Shown here piece by piece: positions 9,783-23,159 of a DNA stretch of 64,000 nucleotides. A program made the position numbers and the translations under genes. Position 1 is the stretch's first letter, and each line of letters begins with the position of its first letter. This DNA comes from Bolinopsis microptera. Taxonomy: Eukaryota; Ctenophora; Tentaculata; Lobata; Bolinopsidae. The notes under the pieces are model-generated. The model did not search any database and had not been told where the DNA came from. It saw only the letters and a list, made by a program, of their open reading frames with translations. The stretch lies in NCBI RefSeq assembly GCF_026151205.1, contig NC_087081.1:744001-808000 (forward strand), given 5' to 3'.

Positions 9783-9923
9783 AGAGGGGACATCTGACTG
9801 CAGAAGATGTAAAGAGTATCAGAGCCTTCCTGGTTCTGTCAGCTAAACAGAGTCTAATGAGGACACGCTCACCTGAAACGGAAGATATCTCCTGCATTCT
9901 CAGCTACCTTGTCTCTAATAAGA
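9783..9923 (+). CDS. NBEA: Neurobeachin-like exon P7
   Basis: Two bases completing a Glu codon, 46 codons, then one base. It contains SIRAFLVLSAKQSLM and ILSYLVSNK, matching SLRAFMLLFLKQLIL ... ILNYLLTMHE of NBEA. The acceptor is TTGTTTTAG and the donor GTGAGT. It reads open although the flanking introns look noisy. Confidence 0.82.
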
Positions 9924-9925
9924 GT

Positions 9926-10130
9926 GAGTAGTCACGTGGGGTGTGACGTCATGGCACGTGGTGTGGTACGTCAATAGGATGCACGTGGGGGTGACGGCAA
10001 ATCGGCGCACCTGGGGGTGTGACTCATGGCACGTGGTGTGTGCGACGTTCATGAGCACGTGGGGTGTGAGACGTCATGGCACGAGGTGATGGACTGTCAT
10101 GGCACGTGTGGGTGTGGGACGTCATCATAG
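9926..10130 (+). repeat. CRE/E-box satellite after exon P7 (noisy)
   Basis: Irregular copies of the same 22-bp unit, starting at the P7 donor. Reverse-complement counterparts occur at about 11,120-11,330, and those of the P1 array at 20,350-20,655. Confidence 0.75.
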
Positions 10131-10301
10131 TATTGTTGCAGCGCCGTGGAACGTTGTGTGACGATCTGCATCAATATTATATGAACCCACTAACTTTTGG
10201 GAAGATAAGATACATGGTATAAATGTTAAGTCATGCAAACTAATCCAAAGTGTGTTCCAACTTTTGTAACCTATGCCCTCTAATATGTACGACATTTTCA
10301 G

Positions 10302-10370
10302 GTGACATTCTTAGAGATATGCTCATGCTGCTTCTAGCCTTGATATCAGAACACCAAACGCAGCTATTCT
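10302..10370 (+). CDS. NBEA: Neurobeachin-like exon P8 (end uncertain)
   Basis: After an ATTTTCAG acceptor, the frame left by P7 gives DILRDMLMLLLALISEHQTQ, matching ENIHDVLQLLVALMSEHP of NBEA. A stop follows after LFS, where the family continues. This point is only about 230 bp from the palindrome centre, and the opposite-strand copy differs here by indels, so the stop is probably a sequence error. Confidence 0.6.
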
Positions 10371-10854
10371 CCTAATTAAAACGCACTGCTTAGGTTCGTA
10401 GTTTGAACGAATAACTATGTGAAGAAACGCTCTTTACATGACATACTGTTATGTCTAAGATGGGTAATGCCAGTAATTTTAAATAAAACCGGTCTAACGA
10501 CTAGATTTACATTTTAGGTTTTGTAGTTAGGCGGGTAAAGGTGCAACAACTAATTTACATTTCCTCTCAACCAACAACGAAGATTCAACACTACGTGTAG
10601 GAGGAGGAAAGAAGAGAGATAGTGTAAAAAAATCTATTAGCGTTAGAAACCTTTACCCCTCCTAACTCATCTTCCCTAAAAGGTAAATCTCTAGTCCGTT
10701 GACCTTGTTTATTTTATTAAATTACCTGGCAATATTCCCATCTCTTAGAATACTGTTCAGTGCAATGTTCATTAAGCATTTCTTCAATGTTTTTTATTTA
10801 AACTAAACTACGGAACCTAGCAGTGAAGATTCTTACTTAAGGGAAGAATAGTCC

Positions 10855-10910
10855 TCTGGTTGCGTGTGCTGTCATAATCAAGCTAGAAGCAGCCGTGCAG
10901 CATATCTACT
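10855..10910 (-). pseudogene. Error-rich copy of exon P8
   Basis: Reverse complement of part of 10,302-10,370. The codons for LLL and the GCTTCTAGC landmark match. Both copies are imperfect here. Confidence 0.55.
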
Positions 10911-11332
10911 CTATGATTTCTGCCCCACCTTCCTGAAAATGGAGTACCAATGTATAGAGAATATTTCTACATAGTGGACTCATTTGACAGACACGAATTT
11001 GTCTTTGCCGATGAATTAAATTGCATAAACCAGGATCTTACTGTGGCCCAAAAGTTAGTGGTGCAATATAATAGTGATGCAGATTCGTCACACAAACGTT
11101 TCCACGCGCACACACATCATAAGGATGACGTCCACACACCACGTGCCATGACGTCACACACCTCCACCTGCCCATGGACGGCACACCCCACGTGCCATGA
11201 CGTCACAAGAGCGACCACGTTGCCAAGGACGGCACAACCCCAGGTGCCATGAAGTCACACCCCCTGCCAGGACGACTCACACACCACAGTGCCATGACGT
11301 CACGAACACCTAGTCCCATGGGACTACTCACA

Positions 11333-11485
11333 TCTTAATTAGAGACCAAAGGTAGCTGAGAATGCAGGAGATATCTTCCGTTTCAGGTGAGCGTGTCCTC
11401 ATTAGACTCCGGTTTAAGGCTGACAGAACCAGGAAGGCTCGCGAGACTCTTTTACATCTTCTGGCAGCTCAGATGTCCACGCTCT
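11333..11485 (-). pseudogene. Error-rich copy of exon P7
   Basis: Reverse complement of 9,783-9,923, by eye about 90% identical, with roughly ten single-base indels that break the frame. Confidence 0.8.
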
Positions 11486-11614
11486 AAAACTAAGTTAGCA
11501 TTGGTTAACATAGGTGAAAATGATAAAAAGCAAATTCCTAACAGAACTGATGTCCAAGCGTGTGGTACAATTTTCAATAATCCTAAAATTAATTGGACGA
11601 ACAACAAAAAACCA

Positions 11615-14242
11615 CGCATACAACAACAACTCCCCCCTACCTTCGCCATAGCCACAAACCAAAAAGAGAAAACAAAACAAACAAACAAAAAGACCGCCCC
11701 TAACCTTCTACACAAAGAGAAACAACAACAAAACAACCTCCCCCCTACCTTCATCACAAAGAGCATACAAACAACACAACAACTAACTCCCCCCCTCTTC
11801 CCTCAACACAAAGAGAAAATATACAGACAACAACGAACTCCCCCCTAGAATAACTCATAAACACAAAGAGAAAACTCATACAACAAGGACCCCTACCTTC
11901 GACCACAAAAGAGAAAACAACAACAGACACACTCCCACCCTACCTCTACATAAGAGAAAACAACTACAACAACTTCCCTCCCTTAACCGTCAACAACATA
12001 GAGAAAACAACAACACACAACTCCCCACCGCTGCTACCTTCAACACAAAGAGAAAACAACATCAACAAACGATCCCCCCCTACCGTCAACAACTCAAAGA
12101 GAAAACCACAACACAACTCCCCCTACCTGCAACACAAAAGAGAAACTACAACAACATCCCTCCCCCCTACATACCTGCGACTCAAAGAGAGAAACCCAAA
12201 CAACTACATACGCCCCCCTACCTTCAACTCAAAGAGACAAACACTACAACAAGAACTCCCCCCTACCATTCTCTACACAAAGAGAAAACCAATCACAACA
12301 ACTGCCCCCCTACACGTTCTACACAATGAGAGACACAACAAACAAACACCATCCCCGCCTACCTGTTCTACACAAAGAGACAAAACAACAACTACAACTC
12401 CCCCGACCGTAAACACAAAGAGATAACAACAACAACGTACTCCTTCCCCCTACCTTCGACACAAAGATGAAGAAAACAACAACAACATACTCGCCCCCTA
12501 CCTTCAACACAAGAAGAGAAAAACGAAACAACATACGAACTCCCCCCTACCTGCGACACAAAGAGATAACAACAACATCTAACAGCCCCCCTATCCTTTC
12601 TACAGAACAAAGAGACCCAAACAGCGAACACAAATCCCCCTACCTTTGTCGACCTACAATAGAGAATAACAACAGCAAACAACTCCCCCCTTTAACCTTT
12701 CTACTACACAAAGAAAACAACAGCAACGAACTCCCCCCGACCTGCTACACGAAGAGAAAACAACAACCCAACACTCCCCCCTACCTTTCTACACTTAGAG
12801 AAAACAACAACAACAACAACTCCCCCCTACCTTTCAAACACAATGAGAAAACAACAACAACAACTCCCCCCCCCTACCTTCTACACAAAGGGAGAAAACA
12901 ACAACAACAACTCTCTCCCCCCGAACCCTTCTACAGAAGAGAAAACCAACATGCAACAAACGTCCCCCCTACGGTCTACACAAAGAGAAAACAACAGCAA
13001 CAACCTCTCCCCCTACCTTCTACACAAAGAGAAAACAACAACAACAACTCCCCCCTACCTTCTACACAAAGAGAAAACAACAACAACAACTCCCCCCTAC
13101 CTTCTACACAAAGAGAAAACAACAGCAACAACTCCCCCCTACCTTCTACACAAAGAGAAAACAACAGCACCACGCCCCCCTACCTGTCTAACAAGAGAAA
13201 ACAACAAACAACACTCCCCCCCCCCTACCCTTCTTCACAAAAGAGAAAACAAACAACAACAACTCCCCCCCTACCTTCTACAACTAAGAGAAAACAACAA
13301 CACAACTCCCCCCTACCTTCGACACAAAGAGAAAACAACAGCAACAAACTCCCCCCTACCTTCTACACAAAAGAGAAAACAACTGCAACAACTCCCCCCT
13401 AACCTGCTACAACAAAGAGAAAACAACAGCAACAACTCCCCCCCTCCGACCTTCTAACAAAAAACTACAAACAACAACTCCCCCCACCTGTCTACACCAA
13501 AGAGAAAACAACAACTAACAACACTCCCCCTAACCTTCAACCACATAGAGAAAAACTAACAACAACAACTCCCCCCTACCTTGCAACACAAAGAGAAAAC
13601 AACAACTACAACTCCCCCACTACCTTCTACAGAAAGAAAAAACAACGCATCAACTCCCCCCGACCTGCACACAAAGAGAAATCAACAGGCAACAATCGCC
13701 CCCCTCTATACCGTTCTACACGAAGAGAAAACAACTACAACCACTCCCCCTACACCCTGCGACACAAAGAGAAAACATACAACACAACTCCCCCTAACCG
13801 GCTACACACAGAGAACAACAGACAACAACAACGCCCCTCCCCCCGATACCGTCTACCCAAAGGAAAACAACAGCAACAACTCCCCCCTACCGTGCTACAC
13901 AAAGAGAAAGATCAACAACAACATCTCCCCCCTATAACCTTCGACACACAATAGAAAAAAACAACAACAACGCCCCCCTACCGTCTAACACAAGAGAGAA
14001 AACAACAACACACTCACCCCTAACCTTCTACACAAAGGAGAAAAACTACTACAACAACCCCCCCCTACCTCTAACAACCAAAGAGAAAACAACAACATCA
14101 ACTCCCCCCTACCTTTCAACACAAAGAGAAAAACAACACAAACATCTAACTTCCCCCTACCTGCTACTACACAAACTACAACAACAAACTCCCCCCTAAA
14201 CTTCGTACACAAGAGAAAACAACAACAACAACTCCCCCCTAC
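11615..14242 (-). repeat. 42-bp satellite, opposite-arm copy
   Basis: Reverse complement of the array at 5,980-9,665. Units near 13,016-13,150 are almost regular. Open frames of PLPSTQREN type on the plus strand are repeat translations. Confidence 0.88.
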
Positions 14243-14413
14243 CTTCGAACACAAAAGAGCCCCACCTCAGGAGTGAACCCAGGAATACTCCCCGGAGAAA
14301 CGAGTTAGATAATCCGGGAACAAAGACGTTTCAGACTCTTCTACATCACAACTCTCAGCTCCCCCCCTACAAACGCAGATGCTTAAACATTGATGTTGAG
14401 TAATAGATTATCT
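14243..14413 (-). pseudogene. Error-rich copy of exon P6
   Basis: Reverse complement of 5,832-5,979 with indels. It directly abuts the reverse-complement 42-bp satellite, the same junction as at 5,979-5,980. Confidence 0.7.
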
Positions 14414-14704
14414 TTCAACCTGAAAACAAAGCTGGCGGACGTCAGGTGAAATGTATTACGGGTGTGCTGTATAGTAAAGTGTGTGACGTGTCGGGTTTGC
14501 GAAAGAATAAGACTAAGCAGGGTTGTCCACCTAACGCTCCCTCTTATGGGGCGAAAAGGTGTGGGCAAAATCTCTTTAAAAACTCGCTTCTGAACGGCCA
14601 ACATAAGAAAGGTGGTAATTGTAAGAATGACAATACGGCACTGAAATAGTATAGTAAATGTTACGTAAGTGCTTACAGTTCCGGAACGAGCTACCTACAA
14701 TACC

Positions 14705-14811
14705 TGAACTTGTACTGAAGTCTGTTGAACCCACACTCAGTCCGCAAACAAGATGTCGTTAATAAGGCTGTTCGGACAGTGGGGGCCCTGCTTATCGCTA
14801 CCAAAGTTCTC
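14705..14811 (-). pseudogene. Error-rich copy of exon P5
   Basis: Reverse complement of 5,482-5,581 with a few indels. The stretch coding for NDILL is intact. Confidence 0.75.
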
Positions 14812-16164
14812 TGCGTTTGTAAAATGTCCTAACTTTCAGTTTGTGGGGAGTGAAAACAACTAATTCTTCAAAACGTTTCAATGTTGTCACATTTTCCCAG
14901 ATTTTCGTCTCAATTTCTAGTAGATACGAAAATAGTAATCAAAGCCACAAGAAGATGGGCGGGATACCCTGCATACAGAGAGTTGTCGAATTGAGCTGGT
15001 AAAGGGTATACAATAACAACTCCCTCTAGCAATTCTATAGGATTTTTTTCCCGACCTCATGTGCCGATGGCCAAAAAAGACGTAAGGGCAATCTGACAAA
15101 CGTAATCTACTCAACGATCGGGTCTCTTGTATAAGTCAATGAGGGGAGGTCCCGAAAGGTTAGGAGTCCCGACGGTTAACTTACGAACCGACGAAGCAAG
15201 CGCCACTCGCTGCGCTCACGTTTCCAAATAGACCACACTCTCCCCTATAAGTATTTAGTATAAAAGGAACCGATTGTTGCGCGCGCGCGCCATTATGTTT
15301 AATTAATTCCAGGCATACAACGCAGCTGTTTAGTGCTTGACGTCTGTTTCACAGGTTCCATCGGGTTACCATTAACCCTAATGCTTAAATAAGCCATTAT
15401 AGTCAGCTAACGAATCAATCACAATAGAAGTTGAAATCTTTTTTGTTGAATACAAGGCTTAATACATTATCGAGTTAACAAATTCAGCATGTCCAAAAAC
15501 AAATGTATATTATTATATCAGGGCTTGCATAACAACCTTCGGGGTGCCGATTAATGTATCACTGAATCGTACAAAAAAATTAAAAAACACCTTAAGCGTT
15601 GAAAAAGCGAGGACAACTATAAAGAACAGAGGCTACTTTACATTTGCACATGCAAGAAGCAACTAATCACAAGATTGCGAAGTATGCTGTTATAGAATCC
15701 CTAGTAGAGTCTAATGGTGACTTCTAGGATAATTGTGTGCCGTAAGACATCAATATGTAGGTAGTTTATGTTAGAATTACAAATAATTAACTAGGATGAG
15801 ACAGAGTAGTTTAGGACAGTTACTAATAAAGTTGGCATACATGCTGGAATATGACGTTGACATGATACGCAACGTTAAACACGAAACAAACCGCGCAAAA
15901 TATGAAATGAGCTACAACCAAACACAACAGAAGTATCGACTGGGCGCGACACCTCTGTTGGCGCGAAGAATTATGTACAAGTCTGCACGCCTAAGTATAA
16001 TGAAAACATTAATCACGTGCGCCAAACACCTCTCTGGGATTCAATAAAGTAAGATCATTGTAGGCAGTAGTGGAAAATATGATCGTGCGTGGTGTTAACC
16101 CCGCGGCGAAAATTCTGGTTTAAGAAGCGATATTGGAGAGTCTTAAAGTTTAAACTATGTACCA

Positions 16165-16415
16165 TCCAAGGGAAAGGAAAGCCTCGAGGGGCAAGCGTCA
16201 CTCAGGACTCGGCCGTAGGTGAGTTTGTCGTCCCACAAAGAGACAATCGCGATAGTGATCTAGTCAACCCCGAGGGACGGTGAGCGGTCGGCACATCGGC
16301 CATCTGCTGTGAGTCCAACGGTAAACTGACCAATTGGTATGAGCCGCTCGACTTGAACCAAGTCAATCACGAAACATGCCAGAGCCAGTTTGCGCTACTC
16401 ACAGCTACCTGGCGT
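16165..16415 (-). pseudogene. Error-rich copy of exon P4
   Basis: Reverse complement of 4,140-4,323. Both ends are recognisable, and the middle is heavily altered and lengthened. It is followed at 16,495-16,625 by a blurred copy of the 20-bp acceptor array. Confidence 0.6.
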
Positions 16416-17734
16416 GACGTCTCGTGTCGCGCCGAGAGTCGAGCGGGGTGACAGTCTTGCAAGGCAACAAGCAGGTGGTATCCTTAGAGAGGCGGAGATC
16501 CAATGTGTGTTAGTCTGAGGGAGAAAGTTTTTAAGGTTGAAGGGAGTGGTGTTAGTCTGAGGTAGAAGGTGTAGTCTGGAGGAGAAGGTGTTTAGTTTTT
16601 CCGAGGATTTAACGGTGATTAGAGAATCTTGAGAAGGCAGCCGGTCCTGAACCCGAACACACAACCAGATTAATGGGATCAATTGGACAAACAATAACTT
16701 GCCAAATTCCCGTGCAGCATGACACAAAATGGTGGCGAAAACCGGTTTACCTGTTCTTAACTTATAATTTAAGACCAATAAATTTCCATAGACACACAAC
16801 TACACACCCTCGACACCACTTGAAGATCACTCCCCTCAGTCAGTTAAAATGTCTTGGGAGTTTTTTCGAGGTTGTATAGAAATGGTAGTAATAGTTGTAA
16901 CAAGGGAGTGTAAACTCCAAAAAAAGAACTTTCGGCGGCAGTAAATTCGCTTTGCTGTTTATCCTGAAGTACGGAAAAAATAAAGTCACTACGGAATGAC
17001 CTGTTAAACTGTACAACCACACAAAATCTATCCATAATAATTTATATCGAGCGCCAATTTTGGCGCAGACTCTTCTAGGCAAAAGTTCATGAGAAAGGAA
17101 TAACAGATATTTGCACGTTTTTCAGTCGTACTGTCTCAGGGGTGGATATTCGCCGGCGCCACGAAAAGTCAAGAACCAGATTTTTCATATGTGCTCCCTC
17201 GCGTCTCCACTCCTAAGTGGGGCATTGCAACTCCCCTTCCATTATTCGCTCACACCTCAGATTTATGCGTTTTGATACATAGTTTGATCTGAAGTTTTTG
17301 ATGGTTTTTTCTGTAACTAAACGTTTTAACCAAGTTGCCCATAGGAGCGCCGATTGGGGAATGTAATGGTCTATCCTGTGTGCGAGTGTAATTAACTATT
17401 AAAAAGAGTATAGCGACTATACAAGACTTAGGAAACTGGAACGAGTTCGTTCCGCAAACCATTTTCGATAAATTGGTGTGTTTGGTAAGATTTTAAAAAT
17501 CTACACCCCCATCAAACCCTGAAGATCGTCTATAAAGATATCAATTGATGCTTCGGTAAGGACAAAAAGCATTGGAGAACAATTTTTAGAATACGCGAGC
17601 TCGACAACATATCGTAAAAAATATCTCAAAGTGGACGCGGACCCCGGACCTCCCCACCCCCCCCCCACCCCCCCCCGGTAAAATATTATACATACGACCT
17701 GAAAACCAACAACTGTTCTCCAGCGAAAAATTTA

Positions 17735-18478
17735 TGGACAAGGCGACTTCTTGTGGAGTGTTGCCACTCATGATCTTACTGAGCGGCTGTGGCTACACAG
17801 CGGCTGCAGCTGCCGACTTGGACTGGACGATTGGTACGGGAGACAACAAATTTGGTTTCGCGCGGTTCAGACAAGCAATCAAACAACTGAAAACGGCACG
17901 AACCACAAAGTAGTCAGCGGAAAAGACAACGCTTGCGAGGGAGACACGGTAAGTGAGATACGGCAAGCATGGAGTTGTGGCTCGACGCCTAGTCAATCAG
18001 ATGTGGTTCAACTCATGTATGCGAGTTGCAGTTCCAAACTTTCACACTGAAAAACACAATGAGGATGGGCAGACATCCTGGCATACTGGGTTCCCAGTCA
18101 GAGGGTGAATTCTGGGTTTCGATATACTCTCTACACCGAAGGGCAGATTGGGGTTTCGGACTTTTTTTTTTTCTCTTTTCTTTAATAGTTTTCCTTTCTC
18201 TAGACCATGAGGACCGAAGGGATAGTTGGGCGCGGAACCAAGAAAACATCAGACGGCAACATAAAGTACCAAAGTGACACTGCGAGAATAGTACCAATCT
18301 GGAAATGTGGAAACTGTAACGCGATGAGTTAAAAAAATTGAGGTAGGATTCACAGTCACATACTGAGCAAAATTTGAGGTATTTGTTCAGAGCCTAATAC
18401 GGAATCGTTAGGGTAAGCTGTAGTGGGGCGCGTTCCTGTAAACAAGACTCGAAGAGTCCTAGGTCATCCGCCTCGTAG
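17735..18478 (+). pseudogene. Error-rich copy of secreted cysteine protein
   Basis: Reverse-complement partner of 2,673-3,221, beginning ATGGACAAGGC and still showing the Trp/Thr-rich start and the AGACTCGAAGAGTCCTAG end. It is about 200 bases longer and has many frameshifts. Confidence 0.75.
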
Positions 18479-18489
18479 ATATTCAAGAG

Positions 18490-18880
18490 GGAGGACGGAT
18501 CATTAATGATAAAATTACAAGCCACAGAACTACCTCCTCAACCAAACTGCCTATACATAAACATGTAATCTTGAAATATTGAGCCGACAGACACAGTCTT
18601 TTAGAAGACGAAAGATATAAGCGCAACAAAATGCATTGTATGAAAATTGAAAGGATGCAAAGTTGTGAAAAGTTTTATCCAAGCGTATCGAACAACCGCA
18701 CCCGCGGGGGAAGTTGTGTGGGGACACATTTCCAGGACGTTAGTGTGAGAAAGACAAGCGCAAACCCGCTTTCCCATACGAGAGGCTCTCTCTTTTGCTA
18801 TTGTATCAGACTAATTTATTCATTGGAAGATTGGAAGGACACGAACCGAGACTTGAACCTTGTTCACGCCTCTGATCTCC
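18490..18880 (+). mobile_element. Error-rich copy of LINE 3' fragment
   Basis: Partner of 2,209-2,577 in the right arm. The SLFCYCIRLIYSLEDWKD-like stretch corresponds to SFAIESDNLFIGRLG of the clean copies. Confidence 0.6.
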
Positions 18881-19602
18881 CTTCACAAGACCCCCCAAAC
18901 CTAAAGAAGATGATTGTTTCAACGAAGTAGAAAGATAGTTGCACAGGGACACTCATCTGAATTGTGAGTTAAGAAGCACTGCAAACACAATGCACAACCA
19001 GACCCCATAAATGTTGGTGAAAAGCGTGCTTCACTAGGGAACAGTTTGACCTGAGCATAAGGTTTATTAGGGTATCTAGGGTTAAGAGAGATCAAGTCTG
19101 TGGGTCGGTGAGATCTGTTTACTACTCACCATATGACAAGAATAATGTTGAAAAGCGATTTAACGGATAAGGAAGCACTAATCGGGTTGTTCGGGTCTTT
19201 TGGTGTTATCACGCTTCTCACCAACCCCTCTCCGTTATGCAGTGGAAAGTTTCGAGTATTGAATATCGTTATATCAGAGTCTTACACATGGAAACGGGTC
19301 TGTTAGATTCCGCTAAATATTGATTCTAACCCTATAGTTGTCATTAACTTCTCTGTTTCAGAACGTCTCTCAATAAGGGAAGTGACACAAAAAACTAGGA
19401 AACCTTTGTTTGCTTGCTATTTGCAACCTATACACCCTCCACACACCCAAACCATATGGCGTGCAGGATCGTGCATCACACCAACGTGTCTAGACTTTTG
19501 CTCTTCAACAGGACATAGCATACTGACAGATGACTGCAAAATTAAACGAAAGTACAAGAACTATACAAAGTTACAAATTAAGCAAAGTAAACTTTACAAA
19601 TC

Positions 19603-19805
19603 CTATCGCAAGATGTGTGAGTTGATGGAAGAGAAGGGAGCGCAGGGACCATTCTGGATTCCTATTCCCTAAGAAATGTAGTCGTGCTGTGAGACAATTT
19701 TATCCGAAGGGGGAGCAACTGTCTTCTCGACGCCGTTCCAAGGCAGTACATAGCGCACGTGGGAACTGTTCACAAAAAGAGTCGAATAGAGGGTGTGTAT
19801 CTGTG
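19603..19805 (-). pseudogene. Error-rich copy of exon P3
   Basis: Reverse complement of 1,619-1,781, expanded to about 200 bases by insertions. The end coding for LFHQLTS and the GTTCCCACG landmark remain clear. Confidence 0.65.
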
Positions 19806-20019
19806 GGAGAACACCTGAACAGAGAGACTTTTTTAATAACTGCGGAACAGAGGGGTTTTTAATAACTGAATAGAGGGTTGGAATTACTGAAGAGAGGGTT
19901 CTTTAGAAACATCTGAGGTCAGGCTTTAAGCTTCTAATTGGTAGAGCACCACACCAAGCGTTATGTAATTATATCGCGACGACTAAAAGCTACTTAATTA
20001 CTACAGCAATATAACGAAC

Positions 20020-20172
20020 CTCAAAACAAATCTGTCCCGTTACAAGCGTTAGGATTTATTACTGAATATCAGGGGAGTTAGCAAGTTTCCCCACTGTAGT
20101 ATGATGTTTCTGACATTCGACCGTGCGGGTATCGGCAACATCGGGCTCGTATACGGTCATTGGTACGCCGTG
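20020..20172 (-). pseudogene. Error-rich copy of exon P2
   Basis: Reverse complement of 1,314-1,451 with about 15 extra bases. The KLANS and NPKAC codons are still visible. Frameshifted. Confidence 0.7.
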
Positions 20173-20660
20173 CCGGAGGTGGATTAGGTTAAACATCGTG
20201 TCACATAGTACCCTTGAGAACACGTAATACAAGCACAATCATAGACAAAGAGCGCGGACACCCCCTCCCACTATAACTACTAAGGTAAATGATTGTTGAC
20301 GCTAACACGGGCGTGCCAAGATTCACACAACACGTTGACATGAATGTACACACGACCACGTGCTCTGCAGTTCACTACACTCCTTCGTAACCGTCCTATG
20401 ACGGCAACACACCACGTGTCTGACGTCACACACCCACGTGTCTTGACGTTCTTCACTCCACGTGGCAGGACGGCTAACAACCACGGAACGCATGACGTCC
20501 ACACCCACGTGTCAGGAGCGAGCCACAACAGGCCACGTAAGCGGGTCGGATGTCGTCGTCTCCACACACGTAACGTCAGAATTGCATACACACACCACGT
20601 GTCATACGTCACCTCCATACTTCACTGACGTCACACTCCACGTAACGTCATGAGACTCAC

Positions 20661-20810
20661 CTTGTAATGCAGCCCCAAGTCGGTCAGACGAGATGGTGTG
20701 GGATAGGTAGACAGGACCCAATATTACGTTATTCGTGGACAGATGGCCCAGAAAGGCTCGCTACCGCGTTCTGGGACGTTGGACCCATTTGAACTCGTGT
20801 CAAACGGCGG
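20661..20810 (-). pseudogene. Error-rich copy of exon P1
   Basis: Reverse complement of 689-835 with scattered substitutions and single-base indels. The donor and the adjacent CRE/E-box array are recognisable on its left side. The frame is broken. If the minus-strand gene is the true arrangement, this is the real LamG exon in unpolished sequence. Confidence 0.75.
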
Positions 20811-23159
20811 AATGATATTAAAATAGTTTATTTTTACAGTAAGCAGACTTCGGGCGTGTCCCCTTGTAGTTGAAGGCGGTTATGCGCTGCCATGTGTCAC
20901 AAAATGTCTTTGTGTGCAGTATCCGTCCTCGATCCTTGATTCTATTGAAGTCAAATATTGTCCCTTGGCAAATATTAAAAATATATTACTCGAAGCACAT
21001 TGAATGAGTGGGGTCCACTTTAGAGAAAAATTGACTGCCCTGACTCGATCTGTGTGTCTAACACAAGGGATACATAACCACCTCGCTTAGGGGTAAACAT
21101 TCCAAATCTTGTGCTCAGAGCTAATCTACCGGGACATTAAGGATGACAGCTCTGCGCAGCTCTTCATTCTGTGATATACGTACACCACGGATATCATGTA
21201 CCACTGAGGAAGTTATGAGTTTTAGAACACAAGGATATTCTTTTAAAGTAATATTTTCTCATATATGTACATATTCTAAGATCCCCTCAAATACAAATAC
21301 TCATGTTGAAGACTAAGGAAGGTAGTATTAGAATCTACACAGTGACTACACAGTGACTACACAGTGACTAATCATTATACCGCTAGGAAGATCCTGCTAA
21401 TGCATATTCCATTAAAATGAACATCAAGACATCCACATCTTTCACAAGCCATTGTTTTAATACGAACTGCAGGAATCTACTGCATTAGTATAAAACCTTT
21501 GTCCCCAGGTCAGAGGCTATCGGGCGGAGCTCTCCTAATTAGGCATTAATCGTAGTCACGTGACTAACGCAAGTCCAAGCTGACTAACGCAGAGTCACGC
21601 TGGACTTAAACGCAAGTCACGGACGATAAAACGCATGTCAGTACATAACGAGCTGAGTCCACTGAACTACTGCAAGTCACATCACACTAGTTACGGAGAG
21701 CGATAACCTCCTATAATCTAAGTGAGAGAGATCTACAACATGTCTCTAACAAGCCGACAGTTTACTAGGCGGTTGCATTTTACTGCATCCACAAACGATT
21801 AAGAATGACGGGGTTATAACCCTCGCCCGGTATTTCTCGTCCGAACTAGACACGAATTTGCGCTTGCTGATGTGGAACGAACATTTGTTGATGGGGCCCT
21901 GGGGTGGAGGCTCTTTGTGCGGATGAACGGGGAGAGAACTGTTAACTTCAAAGGTAACGCACTAATGGTTAAACTTACTTTTCAATTTGTTTAAGTGATT
22001 AGAACACAGAGACCGTTCACTGGGTAGAATGCTCTTCGAGGATGACTCCTATTATGGTGAAATCAGCGCCCAAGCAGGATGTTAAACACACCTTTCAATC
22101 TGAACTCACTCTTTGCCACTTACCATGTTCACAGATTGATCCTTTTTGCAAAATTCGAACGATTACTTGTTTACTTCAGAGTGGACGACTGGTTTACACG
22201 CCGGGTACCAAACATAGACCGATAGAAGTGCGACATAGATTCGTAGCCGCTACAGAGTCCATGTACTGACTATATGTGGTCGAGGGTGACCATTGATCAG
22301 GGTAGAGTTTAGTGGGCAATCAACCGCTTCATGTGGGCGGCGCTTCATTTCTCAAATTTGGGTTTAGAGATCCGTCCGCCCAGAATTAATCAAATCAGTG
22401 ATGTGCGGCGAACCCAAGCTGATTTTCACAATGCCGGATGTCCTCAAACGAGCAAAGACGGAGGGACATGTTTCAGAAAACAAAACGACAGACTACAGCT
22501 CCAGTGTAATGGAGCACAGATATTCGACTTCAACTGTTAAAGGAAAGCTACGCGCTCTCACACATGGGCAAGGACAAGGGTGTGCTCTCTGCATGATTGG
22601 CGCAAGAGATTAGGCGAACTCGAATAATGGGGTTCGACTCAGCTTCAATTCCCGTCGTCAGCAGCTCAAGAACAATAAGTCCGTGTCCTTTAGTTGTCGT
22701 ATTTAACTGATACATTTAAAGGTATACTATTACATCAGAAGAAGCCTTACGGATTGGACTGATCAGTCAAGATCACCTTCCTCCAAATATGCACCAAATC
22801 CAGCATGCGTGCAGACTATGTAAGAAGAGTCGGTGTTTAGCTGTCTTTTTGGTACAAAGCAATTGCATGAGAGGTGAGACTTTATATGGGGCTGATGACT
22901 TTCTTACTACTGACCAGGAAAAGGAACCCTTAATTTGATGTTCTGATAAAGAACAACCCTACATGGACATTGGGACGGAATGACATTAAATACTATGTGT
23001 AAAGCGGGCTCAACATAGTAGCGCTGTTTGTGTTTTAAAAGTAGCAATGTGACTTCTAACTTTCTGACCTCAAGTACTTAATTAAACACGCACAGAATTC
23101 ATTCTATAGCACCAAGCATACCGCGCGTCGGGTGGGTCGAGTCCGAAATACCCGAAACT

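Larger units (their letters stand above)
508..21010. repeat. 20-kb imperfect palindrome, centre near 10,600
   Basis: The right arm is the reverse complement of the left, feature by feature and in order: exon P1, CRE/E-box satellite, P2, P3, nested secreted gene, 20-bp acceptor array, P4, P5, P6, 42-bp satellite, P7, P8. Paired positions sum to about 20,340-21,540, drifting because of indels. The centre contains CTACGTGTAG (about 10,591). Left of about 508 the match stops, and exon D has no partner. Confidence 0.9.

Noticed and set aside
7024..13937. Pro/Thr/Asn/Gln-rich open frames on both arms
   Set aside because: They follow the 42-bp satellite and appear in several frames; no start context or conserved content.
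20344..20653. Open frames rich in Thr/His near 20.4 kb
   Set aside because: They are reverse-complement copies of the CRE/E-box satellite.
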